From the NCBI GenBank assembly GCA_022885665.1, contig JAGQDJ010000010.1:372001-436000 (forward strand): a DNA stretch of 64,000 nucleotides. Reading direction: 5' to 3'. Made by a program: the position numbers and the translations under genes. Positions 1 through 13,369 of this stretch are shown piece after piece (position 1 is the stretch's first letter; the number at the start of each line of letters is the position of its first letter). The DNA comes from Triops longicaudatus (Eukaryota > Arthropoda > Branchiopoda > Notostraca > Triopsidae). Under the pieces are notes generated by a model. That model searched no databases, had not been told where the DNA came from, and saw only the letters and a list, made by a program, of their open reading frames with translations.

Positions 1-1851
1 GTAAGATTAAATGATGGATAGATCAGTAGGGACACTTTTCTACTCTTCGTTTTTCATTTCAAGTGCAGGCAAAACCCTAGCCCAAAACTTTTTTGTTTAG
101 ACAACCTAACGTCCTGGCTATAAAATGAGGTATGGTACGCTTCAAGAAGACGAAAAAGTAAGACGAAACTATTACGGAACTAGACACTATTGCAAGTGTT
201 GAAAATAAAAGGCTGGGTACACAATCTTGACTTAAAAGTGTACGACAATTTGTCGGTGTGTTTTGCCATCAATAACAAAAAAAAAAAGGAAATCAGGACG
301 GACTCACAGTAAAAAAAAAAAGGTTTCGTGTTAACATTGCAAACATTCTAGCTTAGGTTGTCAGATACATATACTGAACGGTACAATGAAATTAACAGGA
401 CCTGTTTCTTACAAAATGTCCCACAGATACATTTTTTTACGCACTCTTTACTCCTTTGTGGCGAAATTTTCACCGTCTCGATTTCGTTGCTATTGCTTGG
501 GAAGTCTGATTTTTTCCTAGTTCTAAAACGTTTCCCGTTCATTTGTTCTACTGTTTGTAAGGTTTGTCCGACGTGTCAACTGTTCTGTCCCTTACTCATG
601 GCATCAACGCGTGTAGTGCCTCTACGGGATGAACTAAAACTTCTTTTGCATCACGTATGTGTATACAAGGCTTCCTACTGCACAGAACATGACCCCTGCT
701 CGAAAATTATTGTTTACATGAAATAAACTTGTCAAGTCTTCAATGTCACATTGTAAGAAATCTCTAAATTCAACCATCTGTCTTGATACTCTTAGGTTCT
801 GTCAAAAACCACCACTGTTAATTACACTTTTAGGAACCCCGCTCGAAATTACGTGCAAAAATACAAGGAATTACGTATATAACTTGCTATCCACGTCAGT
901 AATCCGCTGTTCTCAGTCCTTCGACAATTTACCTTTACACAATTCGAACTCTATATACATCTCATTCGACCTGAAACTAAATACGACACATTCTTTTTAA
1001 AAATAATGCAATTTTCTTACTTATTTTGCGTATTACGAGTTTCACGACGCAACCGTGATCCACTCTTACAATCTAAATTCCCAAAAGAAATGCATGAAAT
1101 TTCGCAAATCCAAACATCTCCATAAAGCGATCGCAACTCGTTCACATCTATGCTTTCACTCCCTTGCCTTCACTCTACGACACACAGATTCCACACATAT
1201 ACCTATCTATCTCGACACAACTTTTTTGTTACGTTTGCTAAGCGCCTCTTCGCCCGTCAGCTTCACAGGAAGGGAGATAAATACTGTACCGTACCGCACT
1301 CACATATCGTCCATACATACATATATGAAATCTGCTCGTCTATGTCGAACACTTGTGGCTATGTGTACACTTACCTGAGTTAGTTCTATTCCAATTATCG
1401 TCACAGCCTTTGTTACACCAACTTTGAAACTCAAGCTTTCACATCTGGTCAATGTAAAGCTCCATAAAACTGAAAATTTGTGGAGTCCAAAGTAGCACTC
1501 TCAACTACATGAATGTCAACTGACAAATCTTCAACTGGCGCTCACACGCACGTTTTCCAGCGCTTGCAACTCATTTTGACCCTTTTTCCTCTGCTTGAAA
1601 CCAGTTTTCTAAAAACTTGACCCTATCCCCAGTTCACGTCCCTATGACCTTATCGAGCTTAAACCGTGCCCGGGGGGCTCAAATCCCCTTTTATAGCCTG
1701 GTAAAAGTATAGAAACGGGGAAAGTGATGAAATGAGGACAGGGTGGGAAAAATTGATAGGAAAATGGTTTATTTCTTAACTTTGGCAAGCAAAAAGATCA
1801 AACACATTAAAATGGGACATTCGTCGAGAGAAAACTTTTTTCTCGTTTTTT
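1..1851. other. 3' flank of MCM3AP, no gene recognised
   Basis: AT-rich sequence beyond the stop codon of the minus-strand MCM3AP gene. Short open frames exist on both strands (for example 358-726 plus) but they have no recognisable domain, no convincing splice context and an AT-driven composition. Apart from the minus-strand polyadenylation hexamer listed separately I see nothing functional. Confidence 0.6.
1768..1773 (-). terminator. Polyadenylation signal of MCM3AP
   Basis: TTTATT on the plus strand reads AATAAA on the minus strand, about 80 bases past the MCM3AP stop codon at 1852-1854. The hexamer is seen directly; its use is inferred from position. Confidence 0.55.
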
Positions 1852-4800
1852 TCATGCTTTTTCATCGTTCATGATCACGGATTCTAAATATCGCTCAAAT
1901 TCTTTGCTTTCTTCCAGGTCGTTGCTTAATTGTTGCTCCAATTCATGTAACGTTCGTTTCTTTCCTGTTAGTCTCGTTTCGTCCATTGAAATAGACTGTT
2001 TAAATCGCACTGGAGTGCAAATCGCACGCACAGGGGCTGGAGACGCAGATACGGAATCTGTAACAAGATAACACGGTTTAGAAAAACAATGAACATTATC
2101 ACGGAGATTGTAAACATGTCGAAATATGAGATAAAACTACGACTCGGACTTGGAGAAACGTGAAAAGTTCGAAAGCTTCGAATTTTCCACGCAACGGAGT
2201 TTAAAACATCCCAAGAGAAGTTTTTTTTACGTGACCTGAAGTGATGAAGAATGTTTATTTCGGTATTTTCGTTACGTTCCTTAGAAAGTTCATAAAGTGG
2301 AAAGAAGTATTTCAAAGGAATTTAAAAAAGGCGAGAGTTAACTCAATTAACAGTTAAATTAATTACATGTTAGATAAAAAAAAATCTATTGATACTTTCA
2401 CTGTTCAGCAAAAAATAGTCGAATGAAGCGTTGCTTTCACTAGCCCAAATGCAACTTGTTAGGTATTCAGTAGCTCAAGGTCAAATGCATTTAATTAAAA
2501 CCTTGATTTTTCCAACGAGGACAATTTTCTAGGAATTTTTCGCTCGTTATGGTTTTATAATTACTGTAGTTATTTTTTTAGTGTTGTAATAGCTTCTCGA
2601 TCCCCTCTGAACGCTTTGCATGTGAAAAACTCGAACTTTAGTGAAATAGCACGTTCTATTTGTTACAGGCCGAAAAAGTAACGGAAATATGCGACAATTT
2701 TACGGAAGAAAAATTTACGAAAAAATACAAAATCTTAAGATTTACTTGCTACGTTATTTGGTCAATTTCCATTTATATTTTCATTACCATTATTGTCTAT
2801 AATTTTTACGCAATTATTGTATTATGTATTATTTTATTTTCATTTTTTTTTTTTTTTTAAAGTTTGGGAATCATTCGAAACCTGAAAAATTAAAATTTGT
2901 GCAATTTACCTTCTTGGAGCCAAGCATTCAATTTGGCTTCAAATTCAGTGTCCATTGTTTTTTCATGGCGTGCTTCTTCCAGTACGTGCAAGGATTGGTC
3001 GAGGACATCGTCTTGAAGTTTGGTACGCAGAAATTTGCAATTCCGAGTCTCGTTTAAGCATGAGTCGCTCTTACGCTTCAAAGATCTTTCCAGCGATTCA
3101 TTCGAGGCAATTTGGTCTACGGAAAATGCAAACGTTAAGCAAAAAGGATTTTAATTTTCCTAGTAAACAATGCGAGAAGAAAAAAATGAAAATACTTTTC
3201 CGTGTTGTGAGAGAAAAAATTTCCTGCCACTCAAGTGGCCATTGAAAATCGGACAGTTCGCTTAACATAACACCAACTTTGGACCACGTGTTCAAACTTT
3301 GCATACGATAATCCAAACACGCCTACAATTGTGACGAAATTCATTATTTTGTGACTACTTAACTGATTTTTACAAACAAGATTTCCAAATGCTTTGTCTT
3401 ATAAGCTTTCCTTACGGTTCGTCTTCAATTATTTTTATTTTTAGGATTGTTCGAAAGTTTTGACCTAAGTTTGCGTACAATTTTTCTTCCCTTTTCTTCG
3501 AAACTTCTGTTACATTTTTCGGATTCATTTTAAAAGGAACTAAATTCTGAAGAAAAAGATACAAAAAAAATGAGATAATACTTGTATCATGTCAGTCCAC
3601 GGGAAGAAATCAGCCTCAGGTTCAAAATCCAAGTTACATTCGTCACGTGGTAAAAATCTTGGTTGTTTTGCTTCGTGCGTTTTGCTTATGAGTTCTTTGT
3701 AGTTAATTTCCGTCCAGTGTATCAAATGTGCAACTCTAAAAAGCATAAAACGATTAAAAGTTTTATTTTTGTTTTTGATTTTGTAAATTTAATATACTTG
3801 GAATAAAACTCGGTAGCGTTATTATCCACTTTTACTTCATTGACATAATTCCAAATTTGGTCGCAAACGTCGGCCCATGTATCACATTCGTACAGCTTCC
3901 AGGGAGGTAACGTCAAACTTTTGGTGACAACCTGTCAAAACAGCATTATTGTCAATTCAGGACAATTTTTTTTAAAAAAATAAGTACTCGGATTCATTTT
4001 AGATACAAATACGTTTCCAAGTAAATAAGATTTCTTAGCATTCATTGGGTCTTTCGACAAAAGTTTCGATATACGCGTTTTTTTTCAACGTTATCGAGAT
4101 GAGCCTTGATCCGCGTAAGATGAGGAAACAGCCTATACTGATCTATTTTTTCTTAGTTATTACACAAAAGAACCTCTTTATAACGAACCACTTTATAGCA
4201 AACTTTTGACTACAGTAATCCAATTCTAAGGTCACGAGATATGTAATTCCATAGAAAAGGCGCCTGATACAACGAACTTCGGATATGCCGAACAGATTAT
4301 TTTTTAATCTCTAAAATAAAATGTCACTTTTAAAAAAATCTTTCGCCGAACTCGGTATGTACTGACTTTGATTACAAGATCACGACACTCACTTTTGAAA
4401 TTTGTTTCCGGTAAGTTTCACTGTTCCAGTCCAAATACTCTCCAAATTCCGTTGCCGGCCAGTAAAGGCTCTCGAGGCTTTTACTTTCCAATGTCTTTGC
4501 TAGATGGCGAATGGCACCATTCGCCAATTGAATTAGAACGTCTGGACTCTGTCATACAGAAAGTATTCCGTTAGCAATGAAAATTGTAATAAAAAATTAC
4601 TGTAAAAATGGAAATAAAAAAGATACTTACGGGATGTAACAAACCGGCAGCTTTTCGTCTGGCCAAGCTTGCGAACCACACGCTCGTGACACGTTCGTAC
4701 AAAAATTCTTCAGCAACGTAAGGCAAGTGATCGAACCTCATTCCTTCAGGAACGTTGGACGTTTTTTGAGCAAACAGCCACTTCACACACTTCTCCAACT

Positions 4801-7800
4801 ATAAAGAAAGATACAGAAAATTAAACTCTTCTGTCTACACTGTAGTCAGTATATATATTTAGCAATATTTTATAAAATAAAATATAGTTAAATCTCGTTA
4901 TAATCAACTTCCCGCGATCAGGAAAATATTTTCGTTATACATAAAGATCGTCATACTAATTGTTTTCCTACGCGTTTACATGGCTCGGAACCTTATGAAC
5001 TGTTGACTATAGCCGACAGTTTGTTATAAAAAGGGGTTCACCATAATGTTTTTTACTTGAAAATTACAAGAAATAAACAAAATATTACAAATGAAAAAAT
5101 TACCAGAATTAACGCATGTGGTCTGGAACGCCAGTTCGTAGCGTAAAACCGTACATTCGCGTTACTTTCCAATTGCCAGTCATCTTTCGAAGTCAAAATG
5201 GCGAAAGGCAAATTTCGGAAATTTGGTGCTCGGTTCTGCGTTCTTTCAACGAGATTTTCACACCAAGCATTGTTGTCAGACATAAGAACCACGCCCTGCG
5301 CACCTCGGATCGCTTTTGTCCACGCTTTCTCATCGTCAACGTACCGGATGCAGTACTCCAAGACCCGCCCATTGCCGTACACATAATCGCCCTTGGCGTA
5401 CCACTATCATAATTAAAGAAAAACACTCATAAGTGAAAAATTTTTCAGTGATGGCACACAATACACTGTTCAAACAAAAATACACAACGTTAACTGCGCA
5501 TCAAAAATTTACACGGTAACATGAACGTAAAACAACAAAATAAAACATCGTAGCAAAAACTAAAAACACAATAGAATTTCATTATAACGAACCCACTGCG
5601 AACATAAAATATCGTCTAGTGTACCCGAAGATCGTTGTATAATACACTTTTTCAATACATTTATACATTTACGGACCTTTAATTCGTCTATTACGGTCGA
5701 AATTTAGTTCTGAAAGGGTTCGTTATGGCAAAAATCTACTACATTAGGTCTGTACTGCTAAATAAAGTAACAATTTATACATTATTAAATGAATCTAGAA
5801 ACTTATCCAATGAAGATTAATGAATACTAAAGGAAGACAGGAAACCCATAATTATTGAATAAATCTCTAAATCAACGAAGTGTTGCTCAGTAGAGTTTTT
5901 ACCCCATCCGTGTCCTTTTTGACGTCTCGCAAGTTGAGTAAATCGACGAAGTCTATATCCCAAGTCGAACGTTTTTCGTACAAACACACCCATTTCCATT
6001 GCAATTTGGCTAAACTGCTCGCTTGCACGCCATCTTTGACGATCTCACTGAGATCCAGCTTCTGTTCCATGATTGATCCTTCCAAACGCGTGCAACACGT
6101 TTCCATTTCTGTGATGCACACATAATTAATCAAACTACACTTGTTTGGCTTTTAAAACACGTATATTCAGCCAAAACTTTTAGTTTTAATATTTTTTTTA
6201 GTTTTTAACTTTGCAGCCGCGAATTCTCAATAATTAAATTAATATTATAAAATTATGGATTTTTACCATAACGTCAATCAGGATTATTTGGTACAAAAAC
6301 GCGCGTGTTCTTGTATTTTTCTAATATATATTTTTTAAAGGAAATAGAAAAGTTTCGTTTTTAAAAAAATAAAATCGTGCAGAATCGACTGAGCTAATGA
6401 TGCTTTACTTCTGTGGTGACACGTGTGCGTATTTTATTTTCAAAGCACGCATTCAAAGTTACCCCATGTCGGTACAAATTCGAACGCAAACAAAGAATTT
6501 GCACGTCGAAAGTTCAGAATTAAAATTTTCGCAGAAAATGTATTCTTGCCATTGTTAATGTGGATTGGCTGAACACGCATGAATTTTTTTCAGGAAATTA
6601 CTTAAGTTATTTTAAAGAAAAAAATATGAATGAAAAGCAAACGTCAGAAAAATAAATTAATCCTTCAAACTTACATTTCTGTTCATACTCGCACTTGGTG
6701 CATTTTCTACGATTTCTACAACATAGTCCTTTCTGTCCAAAGTGTGTTAAACCTTTCAATACAAGTCGGACTAACAGTAGTTCCGTAAGCTGTAACACGG
6801 GGAAAGGGTCGGAGTTTGCTAGGTAATTTTGAACACAGAATTTGCTTCCAAACGAAAGCTTGTGCAGTGATTTTATTTAGGTGAAAGAATGACTAGTCTA
6901 TATATTGTTATTCTGTGAAAAAAGAGCTGTGTTGAACGCTGTGAACGTGATTGGTTTAAAGTGCTTTAGATCTTTTCAAGAAGAGCCTGATCAGCTCAGA
7001 TAATTTCGACCGGATCGACACTACCTCCAAATCTAAAAGGATCACATCGACGAGACTAGCGAAGAAACACACGAAGACTCAACTAAAAACATCCCTTCAA
7101 AGTTGAAAAGACCGCAGATAGACAAGACCCGAGCAGTAGTTGAAACAGAAGGAAGTGCAACCAAATGCAAAAGTGTACAGTAATTTGAGCTTTAAGGTGT
7201 TGGAAGCTCTTTTTCTACCGAGAACTTTTCACTCATATTTTTTTGCCAAAATAACCGAAGTCACTTTCTTTAAGGACAATGGTCAACAGTGTTCAAATAA
7301 TTCACACTAACGACGTCAAGGAGAAACTTTCCGCCAAAACGCAAGTTCTCAATTTTGTCGAGCAATTTTGCGTTTACGTTCAAAGTTAAATGCATCGTGG
7401 GGTAACTTCGAACACCGACTTTGAAAATACAATACTCCCGGAATTTTACAGTGAAGTCGAAAGTGAAACAAGAGATAGATTTGTGTCATTCTACAGAGCA
7501 ATGTACAGAGCCGAAACTTATGCTTCTACTTTATTTAATAAATTATTGTTGTTATGCTTCTTATTTTTTGACATGTTTTCATTTAAATGCTTGTTATGCT
7601 TTTATTTTATTAGCCGAAATGTAAAAAAAAGACAATAAAAGGCCCTTTTTCATTCAAAATTACCCCGTTTCACGGTATAATGAGAAAGAATAGATATATA
7701 AATCTGACGACACTTAGTTCATTGCGTTGCGTCGAGCAGTTGAGGAGCAGTAGATAGCCTACGATTTCCTATAGATGTTCAAAGTTATCCCTTGTGTTCA

Positions 7801-7967
7801 AGAAAACACCAGTTGACGGCAACGTCACCGTTTAGAAAATAAAGCGTTTTCCTTCTTTTTCTTCGCATTTTGAAAAGTTCGGGTTCTTAAAACAAGATAT
7901 TTTTTTCATCGTATTTTACTATTGAGATGATTTTTTAATAAAAAATAAAGACTAAAATAAATGAGGA

Positions 7968-8029
<62 letters not shown>

Positions 8030-11000
8030 GAAGAAGAAGAAGAAGAAGAAATTAAAGGAGGTGGCGTTTTAAGTACAAATAATTTTCCACTTATAAAGAA
8101 ATACCTGAAAGCTTGTTTAGCGTTTTCCACGATTCACTCAACTCGACTAGACCGGTGCGTCGTTTCGGCGAATTACGTTCTCTGGGCGATCGCCACGCTT
8201 GGTTTTGTTCCTTCCACGTGGCCGTCGAGCAAAACGCCGGGAATGTTTTCACCATATACCTCAAATGTTGCTTGGTCTGGCAAAATTTATGCCAAACACG
8301 CCACGCCCACTTGGCTCTTCTGGTAGCTACTTTAGCTTGCATAAAGTCAACTTTTTCTTGCCTGTCGCGTTTCCGGTCTTTGATTTCATTTCCAGCCAGC
8401 TCTTTGCATTCATCATACACAAACTCCGTCCACAATTCGGTGTTGACGCGTTCGGTGACGCGCATGCGTTGCTGATCCCTTTCGTTACGCAACAACGCAA
8501 CTTCAGTTTGTGCAATTTGCTGCAACTCGTGTTGCGTCACTGACTCGATCACGGACTCGAGAATCAGCTGTGATTCTTGCTCCCGTAAGGCTTGTTGGCG
8601 GAGTCGACGTTGTTCTGCCTTCCGCTGCTGCTGCACACGTTCTTGGATGGCTTCGTGGTACGTGGCCGAAGCCACAGCTGAGGTTAGCGAGTCGATCATG
8701 TCGACAAGGACGCCATCCATGGCTTTCAGCCGTAAATAGGCTTGCTGACGCGCTTGGATGATTTCTTGACCCAAATCAGTGATGATTTGATCCACGACGC
8801 TACTTAATATGTCAGCAGCGACGCTTCGGATGGCCGGTTCACTGAATACAGGTTTAGGAGGCGCGGATGGGGGGATTGATGGTACGGGTGCGTACGGAGG
8901 AGGCTCGAGAGACGGAGTGATTGTACCAGGTACGTATCCAGGCTTCTGATCTTCTGCGTTCCAAGCTTCTTTCTTTAAATAGCCGTTTTCGTCGAAACTG
9001 TTGTGTGGTATATGAGTTAAGGAAGGATCGGCAGGTACTGGCCCTTTTTCGATCACCTTATAAAAAAAACGGAAGATAAAAATGTTCGAAAATAAAATAA
9101 AATAATAAAAAAAAAAAAACGGAAACTCACCTCTCCAACCGACTTGGTCCTTTTGTTCTCAATAAGTTTGAAATTTCGGGTCAAGTTGATCTGGAAATCC
9201 GGGTACGTGAACGCATTTTTGTTCAAATGCAGTACATCCGCTTCCTCGTCCACTGCCAAGTTATGATGTCTGCAAAACGCAGCGGCTTCTTGCGCGTTTT
9301 CAAACCCTAGTTGCGTCACAATTGTCGACAAAGGATATGCCACGACTTTATTTGAGGGACAATAGGCTCTTGATGCAATTTCCAAACTTTTGCCCCGAAT
9401 TTGCGCAAAATACCGTTGCAAAATGCAACATTGCAAATAATCGTCGTTTTCGTACGCCAGTCGGAAAAATCGGATATAATTCCGGCTATTCAAAGCCGAA
9501 AAGAACTTCAAAGACACGCCTACTTCTTTAGAAGCTCGAATAGCCGGCGATAACTGCTGTACTTCTCGCAAGATGTCACTCTCGTTCAAGTGTAATAGCA
9601 CATCGTAAGCCCGGAATTCGGCTTCGTTGGGACACAGAACGCTTTTTAAGCTTAGGTCGTAGTACATGTGTTTCAAAGTTTGGAGACATTTGGTTAAGTT
9701 CTCGTCGTTGATTTTTTGATCGAAGAACTGCGCATCCATTTCACACAAACGTGCCGTGCAGTGCAAATGGAACCGTGCACATTTCTCGACCAAGGACACG
9801 CCCGCAAGGTCACACAGGTTTTGTTGCGTGATTTCTTTGCGAATACTACGAGTGCGGTCCCACACGAAGTGGTACCATTCGGCCAAGTTTTCGTCAGGCA
9901 ATTCGCTTTTATCCAAAATACAGGAGACGATATAGTCCATCGTCATCGTAAGAACGGGACCGGGCCTTAGTTCATGCGAAAGCGGCTCTTCCTGATCCGC
10001 AGAACTACGCGAGTACTCCTTAACTGCGCGTTTATGATCCACGGCATATTCCTGTAAAAATCGATTAAAAGTATTATTTACCAGTATCCAGAATCAATGA
10101 AAGCAGTTGAAAGATGACGTTGAGTAAAAATCATGCAAACCGAGATAAGAATCGCGTAACGCGAGGGATGCAAGTGCGCGGGATACCTTCTCTAAAAAAA
10201 AAAAAACTAACCCATATGAGAAAACGTAAAGCGAGGTAAGAATCACGTAAATCGGGGTAAAATCGTGTAAAGAAGGGAAATAACGTAGAGCGAAGCACCA
10301 TTGCAAATTGGTTTCTGATCTCATGTAACGTCGATTATCGTGAGTTTCTTCGTAATGTGAGGGATCGCGTTAACCGGGTTTGTATCAGCACTGAGAATAA
10401 ATGGCTCTTACCTTGTCTTTATCTGCATAAAGCAGTTCATAACTAGCTAAACGTCGTTTTTCTTCGCGTGAGTAACGTTCTTTCTCCGGGCACATGTCTG
10501 GACAGACTCCGACCAGATTTTTCTTTAAAATTCCGCCTTTGGATTTCTCTAAGAAAATCAACAAAATGGAGGAATAATTGGAGGAATGACTCAAGATTTA
10601 ATAAAATGATTGCAAAAACCGAAATAAAAAAATGATAATTCGTAGAAAATTTAAAAAGTGGAGACTATAACAATAAAATCAGAGCCAATCTGTATAATTT
10701 TTTTAATAGTCGAAAAAATACAGAATAAAATTGTAAACCAAGTCCAAGTGTAAACCAAGTAAACCAAGATTGAATGGGGAAAAAAATCGAAAAAAGAATT
10801 TTAGAAAAAGAAAAAATGCAGAAAAATAAGTTATAAAAAGAAGACATTTATAAAAATTTTAAAAATAAAGCAAAAAATTTTGACGTGAAAAACAAAATCT
10901 GGGCAAAATGTACAAATTAAGAAAATATATATATTTTTTTAATACAGAAAAATTAAGCAATAATCTAAAATAAAAATAAGGGGTAAAAGATCACACGTCA

Positions 11001-12926
11001 AAATCGGATATAATAATTGCAGATATACTAAAGATTCGCGCGTCATAACGAAAAAAAATGCGTAAATTATTGAATTAAAGTTTTACCTCTAAATAAGCGC
11101 ACTAGTTTGTCTCTCGCATCCAAAACGTCCGATTTCGCCACAGGCGTTAAAGCTTGTTGCCGCAAAATGTTCTGAAGCTGAGCAACATCCGCAGAAGACG
11201 GTAGTTCTTTCACAGGAGAGACGGATCTCGGTGAAGGCACATCACTTTGCAGTAATTTCTTGGCTGGGGCGAAAGTGCTGCCACCTACTGTTCTTCTTTC
11301 GAGTTTTACCGGATCGGCTAGACTTCCTCTCATAATATTCAGTTCTTCTTGAACGGCAGCATCCTCTACGGCAACTTTCTGGTCAGTACCGCTGTCCGTA
11401 CTCACTTTTACATCTTCTTTAGGCTTCCCGACCTTCTTCCAGAAAAGTTTTATCTTCACTCCGGCCTGCAACTCCGTTCCCTCAGCTTTGGCATGCTCCG
11501 CAGCTTCCTTAAATAAATATTAAATTAATAAAAAATTTCTTAAGGCACACGTGAATGAATTCTAAAATAAACAAAAGTAAATCAAATAAACAAAGTAAAT
11601 ACATGGGGAAAATGTACATAAATACGTGAGACAGCATGCATTCAAAACTAGACGCTTGCTGTACCACTTTTTATGGACACTTTTCCGCTTTGCGTACGAA
11701 ACCGTGGTCATACAACATAAATCTTTAAACATGGCAGACTACTTGATAATACATAAATCAGTCTACTTCACAGGATTCCTTTTCTTTGTAAAAACTTTTC
11801 TTTATTTATTAAAAAAACTTTTGTTGTATAATTGATACGTACGTGAGTTTCGAAAGTGACAGTGGCTTGTCCTTTTTGTACGAAGGAAGTAACCTTTGCG
11901 ACTTTACCAAATCGCTCAAAATGCGCGCTCAATTTCTGCTTATTATTCCATTCTTCAGGTACTTGTTGACAAATCAGCACTTTCAGCAATTTCTTCTCCT
12001 CAGGCGTCGGGAACGTGTTCCTTTTCGGTGGACTTGTCGTACTCATCGATTTCTTGGTACTCAGTCTCCGAAGACGTGGCTTAGCTTCTCCTGCTCCTGC
12101 TACCGCAGTTATTGCCTTGGCAAAAATATTGCTGCCTTTAACCACTGGTTCTTCATTACTTTTGGGCTCGGAGCCAGCCCTTGCCTCCGTCACATTCCGA
12201 GGAATTCCGAAAACCAAGGTCTGTTGTTCGTTTTTCTTTCGTTCGTTCAAGCTCTGTGTTACCTCCGGCGCTAATTTAAAGCGTGGAGCGTGAGTCTGGG
12301 TTTGATTTTGGCCAAAAATGGCCACTGAAGCCGTTGTTGCCGTTGTGGTAGGAGTGGTTGATGCGATCGTAGGCCGCACCCAGGTCAATTTGCTCTTAAA
12401 TACGGGTTCTGACAAAGTAGAAGACGGTGATGACGACCAGGGTGGCTTAGTGGAAGCTACCGGAAGCGACGCAGGCATGCCAAAGAGGCCGGAGGGTGGG
12501 TTTTCGACCCTGGGAGGCGTGGTACCGAAGGCTGGTTTGCTGAACAAGGTGCTAGAGGTAGTAAAAGGACTTGCGTGGAGTGGAGTTTGAGCCCGGAAAT
12601 GGAATTGATCATTTTTGGGCTCTTGAGTAGGCGGGGTTTGAGTTGGGAATCTGAAGACTGGTGCAGGTTTGCTGCCAAAGATGCTGTACGTGGGCGGTGC
12701 TTGTGCTAGAGAAGAGATTTGAGATGAAGTGAAAGGATTAGGAGTTAAAACCGAGCTGGTGGTAGTTGTGGTAACGGTTTTGGGGGCAAAGAATGGTGCT
12801 GTTCCTCCAAATACTCCAAAAGTAGGTTCTGTGGTACAATGAAAACAATACATTAAATTGTGTTTTACGCATTGTACACGCTTTTTAAACGTAATAAAAC
12901 TTACTTGAAGTTTCTTTACTATCCAT
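1852..12926 (-). CDS. MCM3AP: MCM3AP/GANP (Sac3-family TREX-2 scaffold), 15 exons
   Basis: Germinal-centre-associated nuclear protein, scaffold of the TREX-2 complex that links transcription to mRNA export at nuclear pores (Drosophila xmas, yeast Sac3). Coding exons, 5' to 3' on the minus strand: 12905-12926, 11843-12828, 11087-11507, 10412-10548, 9131-10051, 8105-9056, 5903-6108, 5104-5403, 4631-4798, 4393-4548, 3798-3931, 3582-3735, 3196-3322, 2910-3116, 1852-2057. They sum to 5097 nt (1698 aa plus stop) with every phase matching; human GANP is about 1980 aa. Order of parts: FG-type nucleoporin-like N-terminus (FGVFGG, IFGSKP, LFGMP), RRM at about 288-360 ending in KIKLFW, SAC3 core from about 490 (GVCPDMCPEKER) to about 800, then a Q/E/R-rich long helix (about 930-1060) matching the Sac3 CID that binds ENY2 and centrin, then the GANP-specific C-terminal region. 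The exon 6-7 intron (6109-8104) carries a transposon remnant; three other introns carry short inverted-repeat elements. The C-terminal exons are assigned from phase and splice signals more than from recognised motifs. Confidence 0.9.
4150..4335. repeat. Decayed pogo/Tigger-like MITE in an MCM3AP intron
   Basis: Lies in the intron 3932-4392. It holds the family signature CTTTATAACGAACCACTTTA and, further on, GATACAACGAACTTCGGATA, both close to the terminal repeats of the elements at 20873-21914. Ends are approximate and eroded. Confidence 0.5.
4880..5050. repeat. Decayed pogo/Tigger-like MITE in an MCM3AP intron
   Basis: Lies in the intron 4799-5103. One end reads AAATCTCGTTATAATCAACTT and the other GACAGTTTGTTATAAAAAGG, the latter shared nearly base for base with the end of the element at 21744-21914. 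Confidence 0.6.
5570..5765. repeat. Pogo/Tigger-like MITE in an MCM3AP intron
   Basis: Lies in the intron 5404-5902. The ends are inverted: AATTTCATTATAACGAACCC on the left and, on the right, AGGGTTCGTTATGGCAAAAA. Internal sequence carries no coding capacity. Same family as the neighbouring intronic copies. Confidence 0.6.
6797..7685. mobile_element. Non-autonomous DNA element, copy A
   Basis: Inside the large MCM3AP intron (6109-8104). The left end contains AGGTAATTTTGAACAC and the right end ATTCAAAATTACCCCG, which are inverted repeats of each other. The interior (about 7060-7510) matches, in reverse complement, the block 52540-53030: shared stretches include ACCGAAGTCACTTTCTTTAA, CAGTGTTCAAATAATTCACA and TTGTCGAGCAATTTTG. 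No transposase frame survives. The outer limits are approximate; similar end sequences at 6450 and 7790 suggest further nested fragments. Confidence 0.65.
7969..8050. repeat. (TAA)n then (GAA)n microsatellite
   Basis: About 60 bases of AAT repeats run directly into about 20 bases of AAG repeats, roughly 55 bases downstream (on the minus strand) of the MCM3AP exon 6 donor at 8105. Confidence 0.97.
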
Positions 12927-13369
12927 TTTGATCGTCTGGGTTGAGAAAAAAGTGATTTAGCGCATCAAAGTATCTACGTCCTCAACTTTCGTCTTGTGTT
13001 ATGGTGGTTTGAAATGAGCATTTTGCCATCTTGCGACAAAAGCTGTAAGCGCAAGCCCTTCTATTGGCTCTTCGAGGAGTGGCGCGAAATTCAGATTCTT
13101 AACCCGCGAAAATACTTTCATCTAGGAAAATTCCAAAACAGTGGAATAACTAAACTTCAAAATAAACTCAAAAGCATACTTCTTTTTTAATTTGTTATGT
13201 ACTATTCATATACTGCAGACATGCTAATAGCGTTCACGTCATAGCTTTTCTGCTATTGTACAATTGCACAACTGTATTTCGATATTAAAATCGACACAAT
13301 ACTTTATTTTCAAATTCTTTTCAATAGACAGCACAAAACCATCTATTAAAAACAGTTATGTAGCAAACA
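12927..13369. other. Short intergenic spacer / MCM3AP upstream region
   Basis: A 443-bp gap between the MCM3AP start codon and the hydrolase stop codon, both genes on the minus strand. It must contain the MCM3AP 5' leader and promoter and the hydrolase 3' end. No clear TATA box for MCM3AP is visible. Confidence 0.5.
13303..13308 (-). terminator. Polyadenylation signal of the SERHL-like gene
   Basis: TTTATT on the plus strand is AATAAA on the minus strand, about 65 bases beyond the stop codon at 13370-13372. Confidence 0.6.

Noticed and set aside
6607..6798. Cys-rich frame (CCRNRRKCTKC) considered as an extra MCM3AP exon
   Set aside because: Exon 6 (ending 8105, phase 1) joins exon 7 (starting 6108) directly in phase, giving SEMETCC; inserting this frame is unnecessary and it abuts a transposon end.
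7906..8130. 74-codon minus-strand frame with poly-tyrosine and poly-serine
   Set aside because: Translation of the (TAA)n/(GAA)n tract in the MCM3AP intron.
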